64,000 nt of DNA, from positions 62,001 to 126,000 of the forward strand of contig NZ_CAADFC020000032.1 in NCBI RefSeq assembly GCF_900696085.1, given 5' to 3'. The first letter of the stretch is position 1; each line of letters begins with the position of its first letter. Origin of the DNA: Bradyrhizobium ivorense. Lineage in GTDB: Bacteria > Pseudomonadota > Alphaproteobacteria > Rhizobiales > Xanthobacteraceae. The notes beneath the pieces are model-generated. The model saw only the letters and a list, made by a program, of their open reading frames with translations. It did no database searches and was not told the origin of the DNA. Shown here piece after piece: positions 42,845 through 51,266 of the stretch. A program made the translations under genes and the position numbers.

Positions 42845-45211
42845 CTACTTCTTCTTGCTCTTCTTCGGCTTCGCCGGCTTGTCGCTCAGCAGCTCGCCGA
42901 TATCGGCGATGCTGCGCGAGGGGAGGAAATTTGCCGACGCGCAGATGTCCATCGCCTGCTGCGGTTCGAGCGCGGAGGTGTCGCGGTCCTTGCTCTCGCC
43001 GCCGCCGGCGACCCAGGCGCTTTCCCAGAGCACCGCGAGCAGATGCGTGCCGTCCTGCATCGCCGTGATCGTGCCCGCGCCGTACTTGTCCCAGAACATC
43101 GCCTTGGTGTCTTTGTGGTTCTTGATCGCGGCCAGATAGTCCCGCAGCATGTCGGCCGGCGGCAGCGCCTCGAAGGTCTTGCGCATCAGATCGATGGTCG
43201 CCTTGGCGGCATCGAAGCCGCTGCCGATCCGCTCCGGCGCCTCCACGGCCGGCGTCTTGCGGAGGGCGGTGAGGATGTCCTTGCGATGGGCATTGACCAT
43301 GCCGTCTTCATAGGCGCTGTGCAGCCCCTGGCCGAGCGGGACGCGCTTGACGTCCGTGGTGCCGTCGCGGTGATGCACGGTGTGGCTGGTGGCCTTTTTC
43401 GGATCGCCGTCGTGCAGATAGGAGATGTGCAGCGGCTGGCAGGAATCGCCGATGTAGTGGGTGAGCACGCCGGCGGCGCAGACGAAATTGGCCATCTCGT
43501 CGTTCTGCACGAACTCGACCATCTTGTCGAAGATCTGCCAGACCCGGAACGGCAGCAGGCCGCGATGCTCCATCGTGATCGGCTTCTGCTCCAGCAGATC
43601 CTCGACGCTGGAATAGAACTCGTTCCACACCTTCGGGTCGATGTTCTTGGCATCCTTGCACAACGTCAGCAGGTCGACGCCGTCCTCGTCGCGCACCTGG
43701 TCCATATCGGCGAAATGGTTCGGGCCCTCGAAGTGCCGCGTGTGGCCCTGATGGCCGTGCTTCCAGAAGAAATCCGGCACGTCGGCCATCGGGATGAAGT
43801 CGAGATCGCCCATCTTCTTGAAGTCGCTCTTGAGGATGGTGCCGTCGTCATGGCTGATGATGGCGGCGTTGTTGTCCATCAATTCCTTGAGCTTCGGCAC
43901 GGCCTCGGACAGCGCGCCGCTGACGCGGCCTGCGATGGCAAAATGCCCGACCGCGCCCCAGGTGTCCGGCTGGTCCAGATTCCAGTCTCTGACGACATCT
44001 ACATCGAGCCGGTCGCAGATCGTGCTGAGGCAGGTTGCCAGCGCATAGGCATGCGGCTGCTGGCTCAGCGCCGAATACAGTCGGTTGGCACCCCATTGCA
44101 GCGCAAGCGGCCGCGGCTTGTCGCTCGAACCGAGACTGTCGACGCGGCTGGCGCCCTCGCTCGGTTCCAGCAGCCAGAGCGTGCCGGAGTCGCCGGGGAC
44201 GGTGACGAATGGCGGCGGCGTCGGGGCCTCCTTGGTCGGCGTTCGCGGACCGATGAAGAAGTCGGAAATGTATTCGAACCCGCCCTTCGACTTGTAGCGA
44301 TAGAACAGCGCCTGGATTTCGCCGCTGATCCACTGGCTCGACGCGGCGCCGTAGCCGCGGACAATGCGGCCGAGCAGCGCCATCGGGAAATTCGCGGAGG
44401 ACAGGTCGACCATCGGGCCCATCACCGAGCCGTCCTGCAGCTTTGCGGTCCAGGCGTTGACGTCCTTGATGTCGATCAGCCCGGCGTCCATGTTGACGTA
44501 GACCGATTTGCCCGGCCAGCTCGGATAGACGTCGGTAAACGGCACGCGCGTCGCCTGGTGCTGCGACGAGGTGCCGATCGGCTGGGCGCGGCCGCCGAGC
44601 TGCGACGACAGCACTTCGCCGGTCTCGCCGGTGACGTGACGGTTGGTCAGCGCATAGGCCTTGTGGCCGTCGGTGACGAGGCAGGCGACGGTCGCGAAAT
44701 GATTGCGGTTCTGCACGTCGACGAACACCGGATTGCCGCTGCCGATATTGTTCAGCGGATGCCGCTTCACGGCCGGCGCCTCCGGGCTCACCGGATCCTT
44801 CGGCGCCTCGATCACGCAGACCGGCACACGCCGTCCGTCCGGCAAATACAGCGTCTTCGGCACCGCCTCGTCGGCATTGTAGCGACGGCCGCTGCCGAAC
44901 TCGGTGGCCGCGATCCAGTCGTCGACGAACACCAGCACGGCCGGCCAGGAATTGGAGCGTACCTCCGAGTTGCCGAGGTTACGCGGTCCGTCGGGCGCCA
45001 CGCCCTCCTTGCGGATCCGGTAGTAGCCGATCGCGGTCGCCAGCACCTTGGGATGCCGCATCAGATGCACGTGGTACTGCTCGCGCGCATCGAGCAGATC
45101 GAGCATCGAGAGCGCGTCGTATTCGGAACGCTCGGGCGAGTGGGCGCGGCTCGCGGGAGGGGCGGCGGCCGGTGCTGCGGCCTTGGCTGCGACGGTGGTG
45201 CTAGGGGGCAT
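42845..45211 (-). CDS. Trypsin-like serine protease fused to an S1/P1-nuclease or zinc-phospholipase C domain
   Basis: A 788-residue protein with GGGAGAG ahead of the ATG. The N-terminal half (about 150-375) is a trypsin-like fold with a full triad: His192 (TNRHVTG), Asp242 (MDAGLIDI) and Ser342 (VPGDSGTLW). The C-terminal half (about 418-735) matches the S1/P1 nuclease and Zn-dependent phospholipase C superfamily: Trp418-Gly-Ala-Val-Gly-His423, then THYIGDSCQPLH (His585, Asp589, His595) and HSAYED (His631, Glu635). HSxYE resembles the phospholipase C branch. No signal peptide is seen; the last residues are Lys-rich. In related enzymes Trp is the mature N-terminus and binds zinc through its amine, so cleavage before Trp418 may be needed. 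It is alone, flanked by repeats. Confidence 0.85.
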   Translation of the reverse strand: MPPSTTVAAKAAAPAAAPPASRAHSPERSEYDALSMLDLLDAREQYHVHLMRHPKVLATAIGYYRIRKEGVAPDGPRNLGNSEVRSNSWPAVLVFVDDWIAATEFGSGRRYNADEAVPKTLYLPDGRRVPVCVIEAPKDPVSPEAPAVKRHPLNNIGSGNPVFVDVQNRNHFATVACLVTDGHKAYALTNRHVTGETGEVLSSQLGGRAQPIGTSSQHQATRVPFTDVYPSWPGKSVYVNMDAGLIDIKDVNAWTAKLQDGSVMGPMVDLSSANFPMALLGRIVRGYGAASSQWISGEIQALFYRYKSKGGFEYISDFFIGPRTPTKEAPTPPPFVTVPGDSGTLWLLEPSEGASRVDSLGSSDKPRPLALQWGANRLYSALSQQPHAYALATCLSTICDRLDVDVVRDWNLDQPDTWGAVGHFAIAGRVSGALSEAVPKLKELMDNNAAIISHDDGTILKSDFKKMGDLDFIPMADVPDFFWKHGHQGHTRHFEGPNHFADMDQVRDEDGVDLLTLCKDAKNIDPKVWNEFYSSVEDLLEQKPITMEHRGLLPFRVWQIFDKMVEFVQNDEMANFVCAAGVLTHYIGDSCQPLHISYLHDGDPKKATSHTVHHRDGTTDVKRVPLGQGLHSAYEDGMVNAHRKDILTALRKTPAVEAPERIGSGFDAAKATIDLMRKTFEALPPADMLRDYLAAIKNHKDTKAMFWDKYGAGTITAMQDGTHLLAVLWESAWVAGGGESKDRDTSALEPQQAMDICASANFLPSRSIADIGELLSDKPAKPKKSKKK

Positions 45212-45362
45212 GACACTCTCCCAACGGGCAATGAAAATGCGCGGCGGGATTTGACATCACGGCGGGCAACAGGAGTGTGACGCGGGCTACAAATTGCGAA
45301 AAATGATCGGCGGAGAGAGTGCGCGTTGCGCGGCGGTGTGGCCGGGAGAGAACACCGTAATC

Positions 45363-45470
45363 CGTCATCCTGAGGTGCGAGCTCTTGCGAGCCTCGAAGG
45401 ATGCACGGCCACCAGCCGGGCCGATTCATCCTTCGAGGCTCGCCGAAGAGGCGAGCACCTCAGGATGACG
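45363..45470. repeat. Family B palindromic repeat, copy 3
   Basis: CGTCATCCTGAGGTGCGAGCTCTTGCGAGCCTCGAAGGATGC pairs with GATTCATCCTTCGAGGCTCGC and GAGCACCTCAGGATGACG. It occupies the centre of the 288-base gap between divergent or adjacent minus-strand genes. Confidence 0.85.
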
Positions 45471-45499
45471 GGTAGTGAAGAGCTGATGTGGGCTCGCCG

Positions 45500-47128
45500 C
45501 TAAGCCTTCTGCGCGTAGAGCAGCGGCACCGCCGAATCCACCATCACCTCGATCAGGCTGGTCCCCGCCGACGACAGCCCGCGTTTGTAGGCACCCGCGA
45601 GCTCGGCCGATTTGGTCACTCGCACCGCATCGCAGCCCATGCCTTGCGCGAGCTTGACGAAATCGATGCCGGGCAGTTCGAGGCCCGGCACGTTGCGCAC
45701 CTGCATCACCTGGCTGAACGAGCGCATCGCGCCGTAGCCGGAATTGTTCATCACCACCACGGTCAGCGGCAGCTTGCGTTGCGCTGCGGTCCACAGCGCC
45801 TGGATCGAATACATCGCCGAGCCGTCGCCGATCAGGCAGACGGTACGGCCCTCGCGGCGGCCCAGCGCCATGCCGACCGCGGCCGGCAGGCTGTAGCCGA
45901 GCCCGCCGCTCGCCATGGTGTAAAAACTGTCCTGGCCGCGCATCGGCATCGTCTTCTGCATCAGCGGCCGGTGCGAGGGTATTTCCTCGACCAACGCGTC
46001 GTGCGGTACCATCGCGGCGGCGAGCGCATGCAGCGCGTATTCGGCGGGGATCGGATCGCCGGCCGCGGGCGCGGGCGGCAGGATGCGGCCGGCCGGCGCG
46101 GCGCGCTTGGTTTCGCCCAGCATCTCGAGCAGCACTGAGAGCGCCGGCCTCATGGTCGCGATGATGCTGTGGCCCGCGGGCGTGATCGCCGCAGCGTCGG
46201 CATCGTCGGTGATCTGGAAGATCGTGGTGGCGCCGTCGAAGATCGCGGCATGGCCTTCGACATGGAAGGTGAACACCGGCGCGCCGATCACGACGACGAG
46301 ATCATGCTCGCGCAGCGCGTCGGAGAGCTGGCCGGGCGCGGCATGCAGAAAACCGGCAAATTGCGGATGGCGCTCGGGGAATGAGCAGCGCGCCGAGAAC
46401 GGGCTGACCCAGACCGCGGCTTTTGCCTTTTCGGCGACCTTCACCATCAGGTCGACCGCCTCCGCGCGATCGACGGCGGGGCCGACCACGAGGGCAGGGC
46501 GCTTGGCATCGGCGAGCGCCGCCACCAGCGCTTCCATCGCGGATCGATCGGGGCCGATCTCGCGGCTGACCCGGCGCGCCTCGAGCGGCTGCGTCGCGTG
46601 CGCCCAGTCGTCGATCGGCACCGAGACGAAGGTCGGCCCGCAGGGCGGCTGCATCGCGACGTAATAGGCGCGCGCGATCGCGGCCGGCACGTCCTCGGCG
46701 CGCGCCGGCTCGACCGCGAACTTGACATACGGCCGCGGGAATTCGCTGGCGCGCTCGGCGTAGAGGAATGCCTGCAGCGGCATGATCGAGCGCGCCTGTT
46801 GTCCCGCCGTGATCACCAGCGGCGTCTGGTTGCGATAGGCGTTGTAGATGTTGCCGAGCGCGTTGCCGACGCCGGCCGCCGAATGCAAATTGACGAAGCC
46901 GGCATTGCGCGTCGCCAGCGCGTAGCCGTCGGCCATGCCGACGACGGCGGCTTCCTGCAGGCCGAGCACGTAATCGATGTCGTCGGGCCAGTCGCTCAGG
47001 AACGGCAGCTCGGTCGAGCCGGGATTGCCGAACACCTTCTTGATGCCCCACGCGCGCAACAGGCCGAAGGTGGCGTCCTTGACGGTGACGGTCTTGCCTT
47101 TCGCGGCGGCGGGTTTGCGGGACGACAT
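45500..47128 (-). CDS. mdlC: Benzoylformate decarboxylase (ThDP-dependent)
   Basis: A 542-residue thiamine diphosphate enzyme, expected to convert benzoylformate to benzaldehyde and CO2 (mandelate pathway). The N-terminal site reads FGNPGSTELPFLSD, with the Ser typical of benzoylformate decarboxylase. LGLQEAAVVGMADGYA holds the ThDP-activating Glu, NLHSAAGVGNA the first active-site His and GAPVFTFH the second. The ThDP/Mg motif GDGSAMYSIQALW...NNSGYG is complete. It lacks an acetolactate-synthase FAD linker. Sequence order closely follows the Pseudomonas enzyme. It has no mandelate dehydrogenase neighbour here, so acyloin synthesis or related 2-keto acid decarboxylation cannot be excluded. 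Confidence 0.85.
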   Translation of the reverse strand: MSSRKPAAAKGKTVTVKDATFGLLRAWGIKKVFGNPGSTELPFLSDWPDDIDYVLGLQEAAVVGMADGYALATRNAGFVNLHSAAGVGNALGNIYNAYRNQTPLVITAGQQARSIMPLQAFLYAERASEFPRPYVKFAVEPARAEDVPAAIARAYYVAMQPPCGPTFVSVPIDDWAHATQPLEARRVSREIGPDRSAMEALVAALADAKRPALVVGPAVDRAEAVDLMVKVAEKAKAAVWVSPFSARCSFPERHPQFAGFLHAAPGQLSDALREHDLVVVIGAPVFTFHVEGHAAIFDGATTIFQITDDADAAAITPAGHSIIATMRPALSVLLEMLGETKRAAPAGRILPPAPAAGDPIPAEYALHALAAAMVPHDALVEEIPSHRPLMQKTMPMRGQDSFYTMASGGLGYSLPAAVGMALGRREGRTVCLIGDGSAMYSIQALWTAAQRKLPLTVVVMNNSGYGAMRSFSQVMQVRNVPGLELPGIDFVKLAQGMGCDAVRVTKSAELAGAYKRGLSSAGTSLIEVMVDSAVPLLYAQKA

Positions 47129-47204
47129 CGGGCGCTGGCTCCCATTGCTGGTGTCTTATGGTGTTTTGGCCTTCCGCCATTGCGCGGGGAGCACACGCGG
47201 AAAA

Positions 47205-47228
47205 GCAATCCACCTGTCGATGGATTGC
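47205..47228. repeat. Degenerate remnant of a family A repeat
   Basis: GCAATCCAcctgtcgaTGGATTGC keeps the inner arms of family A; the outer parts nearby (CCATTGCGCGGGGAGC) are degraded. It lies upstream of the benzoylformate decarboxylase gene. Confidence 0.5.
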
Positions 47229-47261
47229 CCGATAATGTCAAGCTGCGGGCGCGCCTGCGCG

Positions 47262-47453
47262 TTACGCTTCGTTGAGCCCCGCCCCGCGATCCGACAACAG
47301 CTTCTGCGCCTTGGGCGTCAACTCGTAGAGATCGCCGTCCATTGCGACGTATCCCTCCTTGATGAGCCTGTCGACCTCGCCTTGCATGTCGTCGGCAAAG
47401 GCAATGGACTGGGCGATGTCGCGGAGAACCGCGACCTGTTCGTCTCTAAGCAT
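47262..47453 (-). CDS. Small hypothetical protein, helix-rich
   Basis: A 63-residue protein, MLRDEQVAVLRDIAQSIAF through GYVAMDGDLYELTPKAQKLL. The pattern of two helices followed by a beta-hairpin and helix looks like a small winged-helix fold, as in many bradyrhizobial small proteins, but no family can be named. ATG at 47453 is used because the longer frame upstream has no ribosome site or typical composition. It stands apart from its neighbours. Confidence 0.6.
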   Translation of the reverse strand: MLRDEQVAVLRDIAQSIAFADDMQGEVDRLIKEGYVAMDGDLYELTPKAQKLLSDRGAGLNEA

Positions 47454-47685
47454 GGCGTCCTCCGTCTGGGGCGAGGAACGCGCGACGTGCGATTGCGTTC
47501 CAGCGCCGGCCGCCGGGGGCGGCGGGAGCGGCGCCGGGATCAAGCTCTCGCCTTGGCAGCAATCGCTCTGCAACGACGACAATCGCTCTGGGGCAGCGGC
47601 GGATCCGGCTCGCTAAAGGTCGAAGCTACCGCCGGCGTGGCGTCGTCGACGCATCCGCAGGGCGGGCGGTCAGGAGGAGACACAC

Positions 47686-48603
47686 ATGGACCTCGACAAC
47701 ACTTCACACTCCGCAGGGCACAGCCCCGAAGAGCTGGTTCCGTCGCGCTACGCACTGAAGATCGGTGAGATCGACGTGATGGTGGTCAGCGACGGCGTGC
47801 TGCCGCTGCCAGGCGCGATGCTGGCCCACAATGCCGACCCGGCCGTCCGGGCGGCCTGGCTGAAAGACATGTTCCTGCCGTCGGACGCGTTCGATTGGGC
47901 GCTGAACGTGGTCGTGGTGCGCAGCGGTAGCCAGACCATCCTGGTCGACGCCGGGCTCGGCTTCGACCCGCAATTGAACCTGCCGCGGGCCGGGCAGCTG
48001 ACCAAGCGACTGGAGGCCGCCGGCATCGATCTCGGGTCGGTGACCGACGTGGTGCTGACGCACATGCACATGGACCATGTCGGCGGGCTGATCGTCGACG
48101 GGGTGAAGGAGCGGCTGCGTCCGGACCTGCGGATCCATGTCGCGGCCTCCGAGATCGAGTTCTGGGAATCGCCCGATTTCTCCCGCGTCGCCATGCCGCC
48201 CGGGTTCCCGGACGCGCTGCGGGCCGCCGCCAAGCGGTTCACGAAGGAATACCAGAACCATCTGCGCACCTTCGAGGAGAAGCATGAAGTGGCGCCGGGC
48301 GTGGTCGTCACGCGCACCGGCGGCCACACCCCCGGGCACAGCGTGGTCCGCGTGGCGTCCGGCGGCGACCGGCTGATGTTCGCCGGCGACGCCGTGTTCA
48401 CGGTCGGGTTCGAGCACCCCGACTGGTACAACGGCTTTGAGCACGACCCCGCGGAGGCGGCCCGCGTTCGGGTTCGTCTGCTGCAGGAACTGGCAAAGAC
48501 CCGCAGCCTCCTGGTGGCCACGCACCTGCCGTTCCCGTCGATCGGCCATGTGGCCGTCGACGGCGATGCCTTCCGCTGGGTGCCGGTCTACTGGGACTAC
48601 TGA
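47686..48603 (+). CDS. MBL-fold metallo-hydrolase (lactonase-like)
   Basis: A 305-residue metallo-beta-lactamase-fold enzyme with an excellent ribosome site (AGGAGGAG). Metal ligands: THMHMDHVGG, TGGHTPGHS, FAGDAVF and ATHLPFPSIGHV. No signal peptide is present, so it is cytosolic. The long N-terminal part (YALKIGEIDVMVVSDGVLPLPG) is typical of the lactonase-like branch of the family that includes quorum-quenching and pesticide-hydrolysing enzymes. Substrate unknown. It converges with the beta-lactamase gene downstream. Confidence 0.9.
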   Translation: MDLDNTSHSAGHSPEELVPSRYALKIGEIDVMVVSDGVLPLPGAMLAHNADPAVRAAWLKDMFLPSDAFDWALNVVVVRSGSQTILVDAGLGFDPQLNLPRAGQLTKRLEAAGIDLGSVTDVVLTHMHMDHVGGLIVDGVKERLRPDLRIHVAASEIEFWESPDFSRVAMPPGFPDALRAAAKRFTKEYQNHLRTFEEKHEVAPGVVVTRTGGHTPGHSVVRVASGGDRLMFAGDAVFTVGFEHPDWYNGFEHDPAEAARVRVRLLQELAKTRSLLVATHLPFPSIGHVAVDGDAFRWVPVYWDY

Positions 48604-48623
48604 GCGCTTGTCACGTAAGGGCC

Positions 48624-48654
48624 GAAAACGAGGGCGCGCTGTTTGGCGCGCCCT
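48624..48654 (-). terminator. Terminator at the end of the metallo-beta-lactamase gene
   Basis: A 9-bp stem AGGGCGCGC / GCGCGCCCT with a 6-base loop. On the minus strand the stem is followed by CGTTTTC. It overlaps the TAG at 48653-48655 and also lies 22 bases after the convergent gene's stop, so it may serve both. Confidence 0.8.
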
Positions 48655-49540
48655 AATTGGCCTTGTGCAGCGCGGCCGTCTGCTTGGCGAACTGCTTGTC
48701 GAAATCCTGCTCCAGCCCGCCGACATAGGTCGCGTTCTCGCCGGGCTTGACGAACGGGTTTGCTGCACCGTCCTTCATCTGCGCGCGCTTGGCCTGCATG
48801 TCGTAGACTTCCGGATGCGGTCCGAGCAGCACGTCGACCTTCATCGCCTTGACCTTCGCAAACGTCGAGCGATAGTCGTCGACGATGCCGGAATAGGTCG
48901 GGTTGCCGACCAGGCGATTGAGCGCCACCGTCCCGCTGCAGAAGAACAGCACCGTACGGTTCTGGCCGCCGTCGCTGACGGTCATCTCCCAGCTGGTGCA
49001 GCCGGGTGAATGGCCGGGCGTCGCATGCGCGATCAGCGTCACGTCGCCGAGCGTCACCTTGTCGCCTTCCTTGACGGTGCGATCGACCTTGACCGGCGGA
49101 AAGCCGAGATCGGCGTTCTTCTCGTCGCCCGGATAGTAGCCGCCTTCCAGCAACGGCTTGTCGCGCTCGCCGGCGATCAGCTGCGCGCCGGTCTCCTGCT
49201 TGATCTCGGCAAAGCCGCCGGTGTGATCGAGATGCGCATGGCTGTTGAGGATGATCTTGATGTCGCCGGGCTTGAAGCCGAGTTTTGCGATATTGTCCTT
49301 GATCATGCCGGTCGACTGCGGCATCGCGGTGTCCATCAGGATCAGACCCTGCGACGTCTTGATGACGTAGACCGCGATCCCGTCGGTGCCGACATAATAG
49401 ATGTTGCCGATCAGGTTGAACGGCTCGAACGGCGCGGTCCATTTCTTCATGACGGTCGCCATGAAGTCCTTCAGCGACTGCGCCTGCGCGCCGGTCGTGA
49501 TCAGCGCCAGGGCGCACAGTGCGGCTGCGAGCGTTCTCAT
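48653..49540 (-). CDS. Subclass B3 metallo-beta-lactamase, BJP-1-like
   Basis: A 295-residue periplasmic enzyme with a signal peptide (MRTLAAALCALALITTGAQA) and a ribosome site GGGGAGGC. Zinc ligands are His101, His103, Asp105 and His106 (HAHLDH), His177 (TPGHSPG) and His242 (GPHPEVY), the B3 set. The sequence, including KKWTAPFEPFNLIGNIYYVG, AMPQSTGMIKDNIAKLGFK and GERDKPLLEGGYYPGDEKN, follows BJP-1, the B3 enzyme of Bradyrhizobium, as I remember it. It hydrolyses beta-lactams in such relatives; its natural role may be another hydrolysis. No regulator is adjacent. Confidence 0.93.
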   Translation of the reverse strand: MRTLAAALCALALITTGAQAQSLKDFMATVMKKWTAPFEPFNLIGNIYYVGTDGIAVYVIKTSQGLILMDTAMPQSTGMIKDNIAKLGFKPGDIKIILNSHAHLDHTGGFAEIKQETGAQLIAGERDKPLLEGGYYPGDEKNADLGFPPVKVDRTVKEGDKVTLGDVTLIAHATPGHSPGCTSWEMTVSDGGQNRTVLFFCSGTVALNRLVGNPTYSGIVDDYRSTFAKVKAMKVDVLLGPHPEVYDMQAKRAQMKDGAANPFVKPGENATYVGGLEQDFDKQFAKQTAALHKAN

Positions 49541-49646
49541 GATTGCCTCCCCGTTCTTGTTGTTTATGCACGCGCGGCGGCACTATGCGTGGCGCCGCTC
49601 CCGACCGCAAGCGACGGGCGCGGCGGACCGCCATGCACGATCAGAG

Positions 49647-50693
49647 CTAGTCACGCAGCAGTGCGATCAGGCGGCCGCATTCATCCTCGGTTCCGACCGT
49701 GATGCGCAAGAAATCCTCGATCCGCGGTTTCTTGAAATGCCGCACCAGCACGCCGCGCTCGCGCAGCCGGGCCGCGAGGTCGGCACCGCGATGCCCGGGA
49801 TGGCGCGCGAACACGAAGTTGGCGTGCGACGGCAGCACCTCGAAGCCAAGCGTAGAAAGGTCATGGGCGAGCGCCTCGCGGCTTGTGATGATGCGCTGTC
49901 GCGTCTCCTGAAACCAGGCATCGTCCTCGAGCGCCGCGGTCGCGCCGGCGATGGCGAGGCAATCCAGCGGATAGGAGTTGAAACTGTCCTTGACCCGCTC
50001 CAGCGCCTCGATCAGCGGCCGTTGCCCGATGGCAAAGCCGACCCGCAGCCCGGCCAGCGCGCGTGACTTGGAGAGAGTCTGCACCACCAGCAGGTTGTCG
50101 TGGCTGATGACCAGCGGCACGGCGCTCTCGGCGCCGAAATCGACATAGGCCTCGTCGATCACCACCAGCCGGTCCGGACGTTCGGCCACCAGGGCCTCGA
50201 TTGCGTCGCGCGGCAAGGCGATGCCGGTCGGCGCGTTCGGATTGGCTAGCAGGACCGCGCTGCATGGCCGCCGGTAGTCGGCGAGCGCGATCCGCATCGC
50301 GGCGTCGAGCGGCACCTCTTCGTAGCCGACAGCATAGAGGCCGCAATAGACCGGGTAGAAGCTGTAGGTGATATCGGGGAACAGCAGCGGCGCATCATGC
50401 TTCAGCAGCGCCTGGAAGGTGTGCGCCAGCACCTCGTCGGAGCCGTTGCCGACGAACACTTCGTCCGGCGCGACGCCGTAGCGCGCGGCGATCGTCTCGC
50501 GCAGCAATGTGGCGTGCGGGTCGGGGTAGAGCCGCAAACGATCCACCGCGGCGGCGATCGCGGCCAGCGCGCGCGGCGACGGCGGGTAGGGATTCTCGTT
50601 GGTATTGAGCTTGACGAGGCCGGCGATCTTCGGCTGTTCGCCGGGCACGTATGGCGACAGATTGTGGACGACCGAACTCCAGAACCGACTCAT
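49647..50693 (-). CDS. hisC: Histidinol-phosphate aminotransferase
   Basis: A 348-residue PLP-dependent class I aminotransferase. ATG at 50693 (MSRFWSSVVHNLSPYVPGEQP) is preferred over a TTG at 50720 and has GGAG upstream. Family motifs are LNTNENPYPPSP, VGNGSDEVL, ANPNAPTG, IDEAYVDFG and TLSKSRALAGLRVGFA, with the PLP Lys. It converts imidazole acetol phosphate to histidinol phosphate. Bradyrhizobia often carry more than one hisC-like copy, and this one is away from other his genes, so a different aromatic or amino-acid role is possible. Confidence 0.9.
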   Translation of the reverse strand: MSRFWSSVVHNLSPYVPGEQPKIAGLVKLNTNENPYPPSPRALAAIAAAVDRLRLYPDPHATLLRETIAARYGVAPDEVFVGNGSDEVLAHTFQALLKHDAPLLFPDITYSFYPVYCGLYAVGYEEVPLDAAMRIALADYRRPCSAVLLANPNAPTGIALPRDAIEALVAERPDRLVVIDEAYVDFGAESAVPLVISHDNLLVVQTLSKSRALAGLRVGFAIGQRPLIEALERVKDSFNSYPLDCLAIAGATAALEDDAWFQETRQRIITSREALAHDLSTLGFEVLPSHANFVFARHPGHRGADLAARLRERGVLVRHFKKPRIEDFLRITVGTEDECGRLIALLRD

Positions 50694-50771
50694 GATCTCC
50701 GATCCGAATAATGCGACCAAATTGTAGATCGCATCACACTAGGCGATTGCACGCCGCGATGAAAGCCTTGC

Positions 50772-51155
50772 TCAGGTCGCGTATTGGGCGATGCCGTGGC
50801 CGAACGACCAGTTCTCCTTGGCGACCTCGACCAGATTGATGACAACATCGTCCGGCCGTCCGCCCAGCTGGCTCTGGAAGTCGTCCACGATGCGCTTGTA
50901 GAACGCCTTCTTCATCTCGACCGTGCGTCCGGCGTTGAGCGTGATCTGGATGAACACGATGTCATCGCTGTAGGTGTTGCCGAGATAGTTTTCGGCATAG
51001 TTCAGATCGCCGCGATCGTGCTCGGTGATGACCTGGAATTTGTCGTTCTCGGGCACGTTGATCAGGTCGGTCATCGCCTTGTAGACGATCTCGCCGAGGG
51101 TCTTGCGGTATTCGGCGGACTTGCCGCGCTTCAGGTCGATGCGAACGAATGGCAT
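50772..51155 (-). CDS. Tautomerase family protein
   Basis: A 127-residue protein of the 4-oxalocrotonate tautomerase superfamily. The Pro1 after Met (MPFVRIDLKRGKSAEY) is the usual catalytic base. DDIVFIQITLNAGRTVEMKKAFYKRIVDD and a second half with VVINLVEVAKENWSFGHG suggest the longer tautomerase-like form (two fused beta-alpha-beta units). The substrate is unknown. It follows hisC at 79 bases on the same strand and precedes the HxlR gene; functional links are not clear. Confidence 0.9.
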   Translation of the reverse strand: MPFVRIDLKRGKSAEYRKTLGEIVYKAMTDLINVPENDKFQVITEHDRGDLNYAENYLGNTYSDDIVFIQITLNAGRTVEMKKAFYKRIVDDFQSQLGGRPDDVVINLVEVAKENWSFGHGIAQYAT

Positions 51156-51266
51156 ATTGGTCTTCCTTGTTGCGCGGGCCTCGGCCGGACCGGTCCTGCG
51201 TGATTGGAAGCGCTGCGAAGGGCGATCGCTTCTGGAGCGTCGTCTCTCGCGCCGGCGCGCGGAATT

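Noticed and set aside
42785..45280. Plus-strand open frame of 831 codons opposite the protease fusion
   Set aside because: The minus strand carries two sets of catalytic motifs; the plus-strand product has none.
45500..47128. Acetolactate synthase large subunit
   Set aside because: Active-site His and Ser positions (GNPGSTELPF, HSAAGVGN, GAPVFTFH) match benzoylformate decarboxylase, and no small subunit gene is present.
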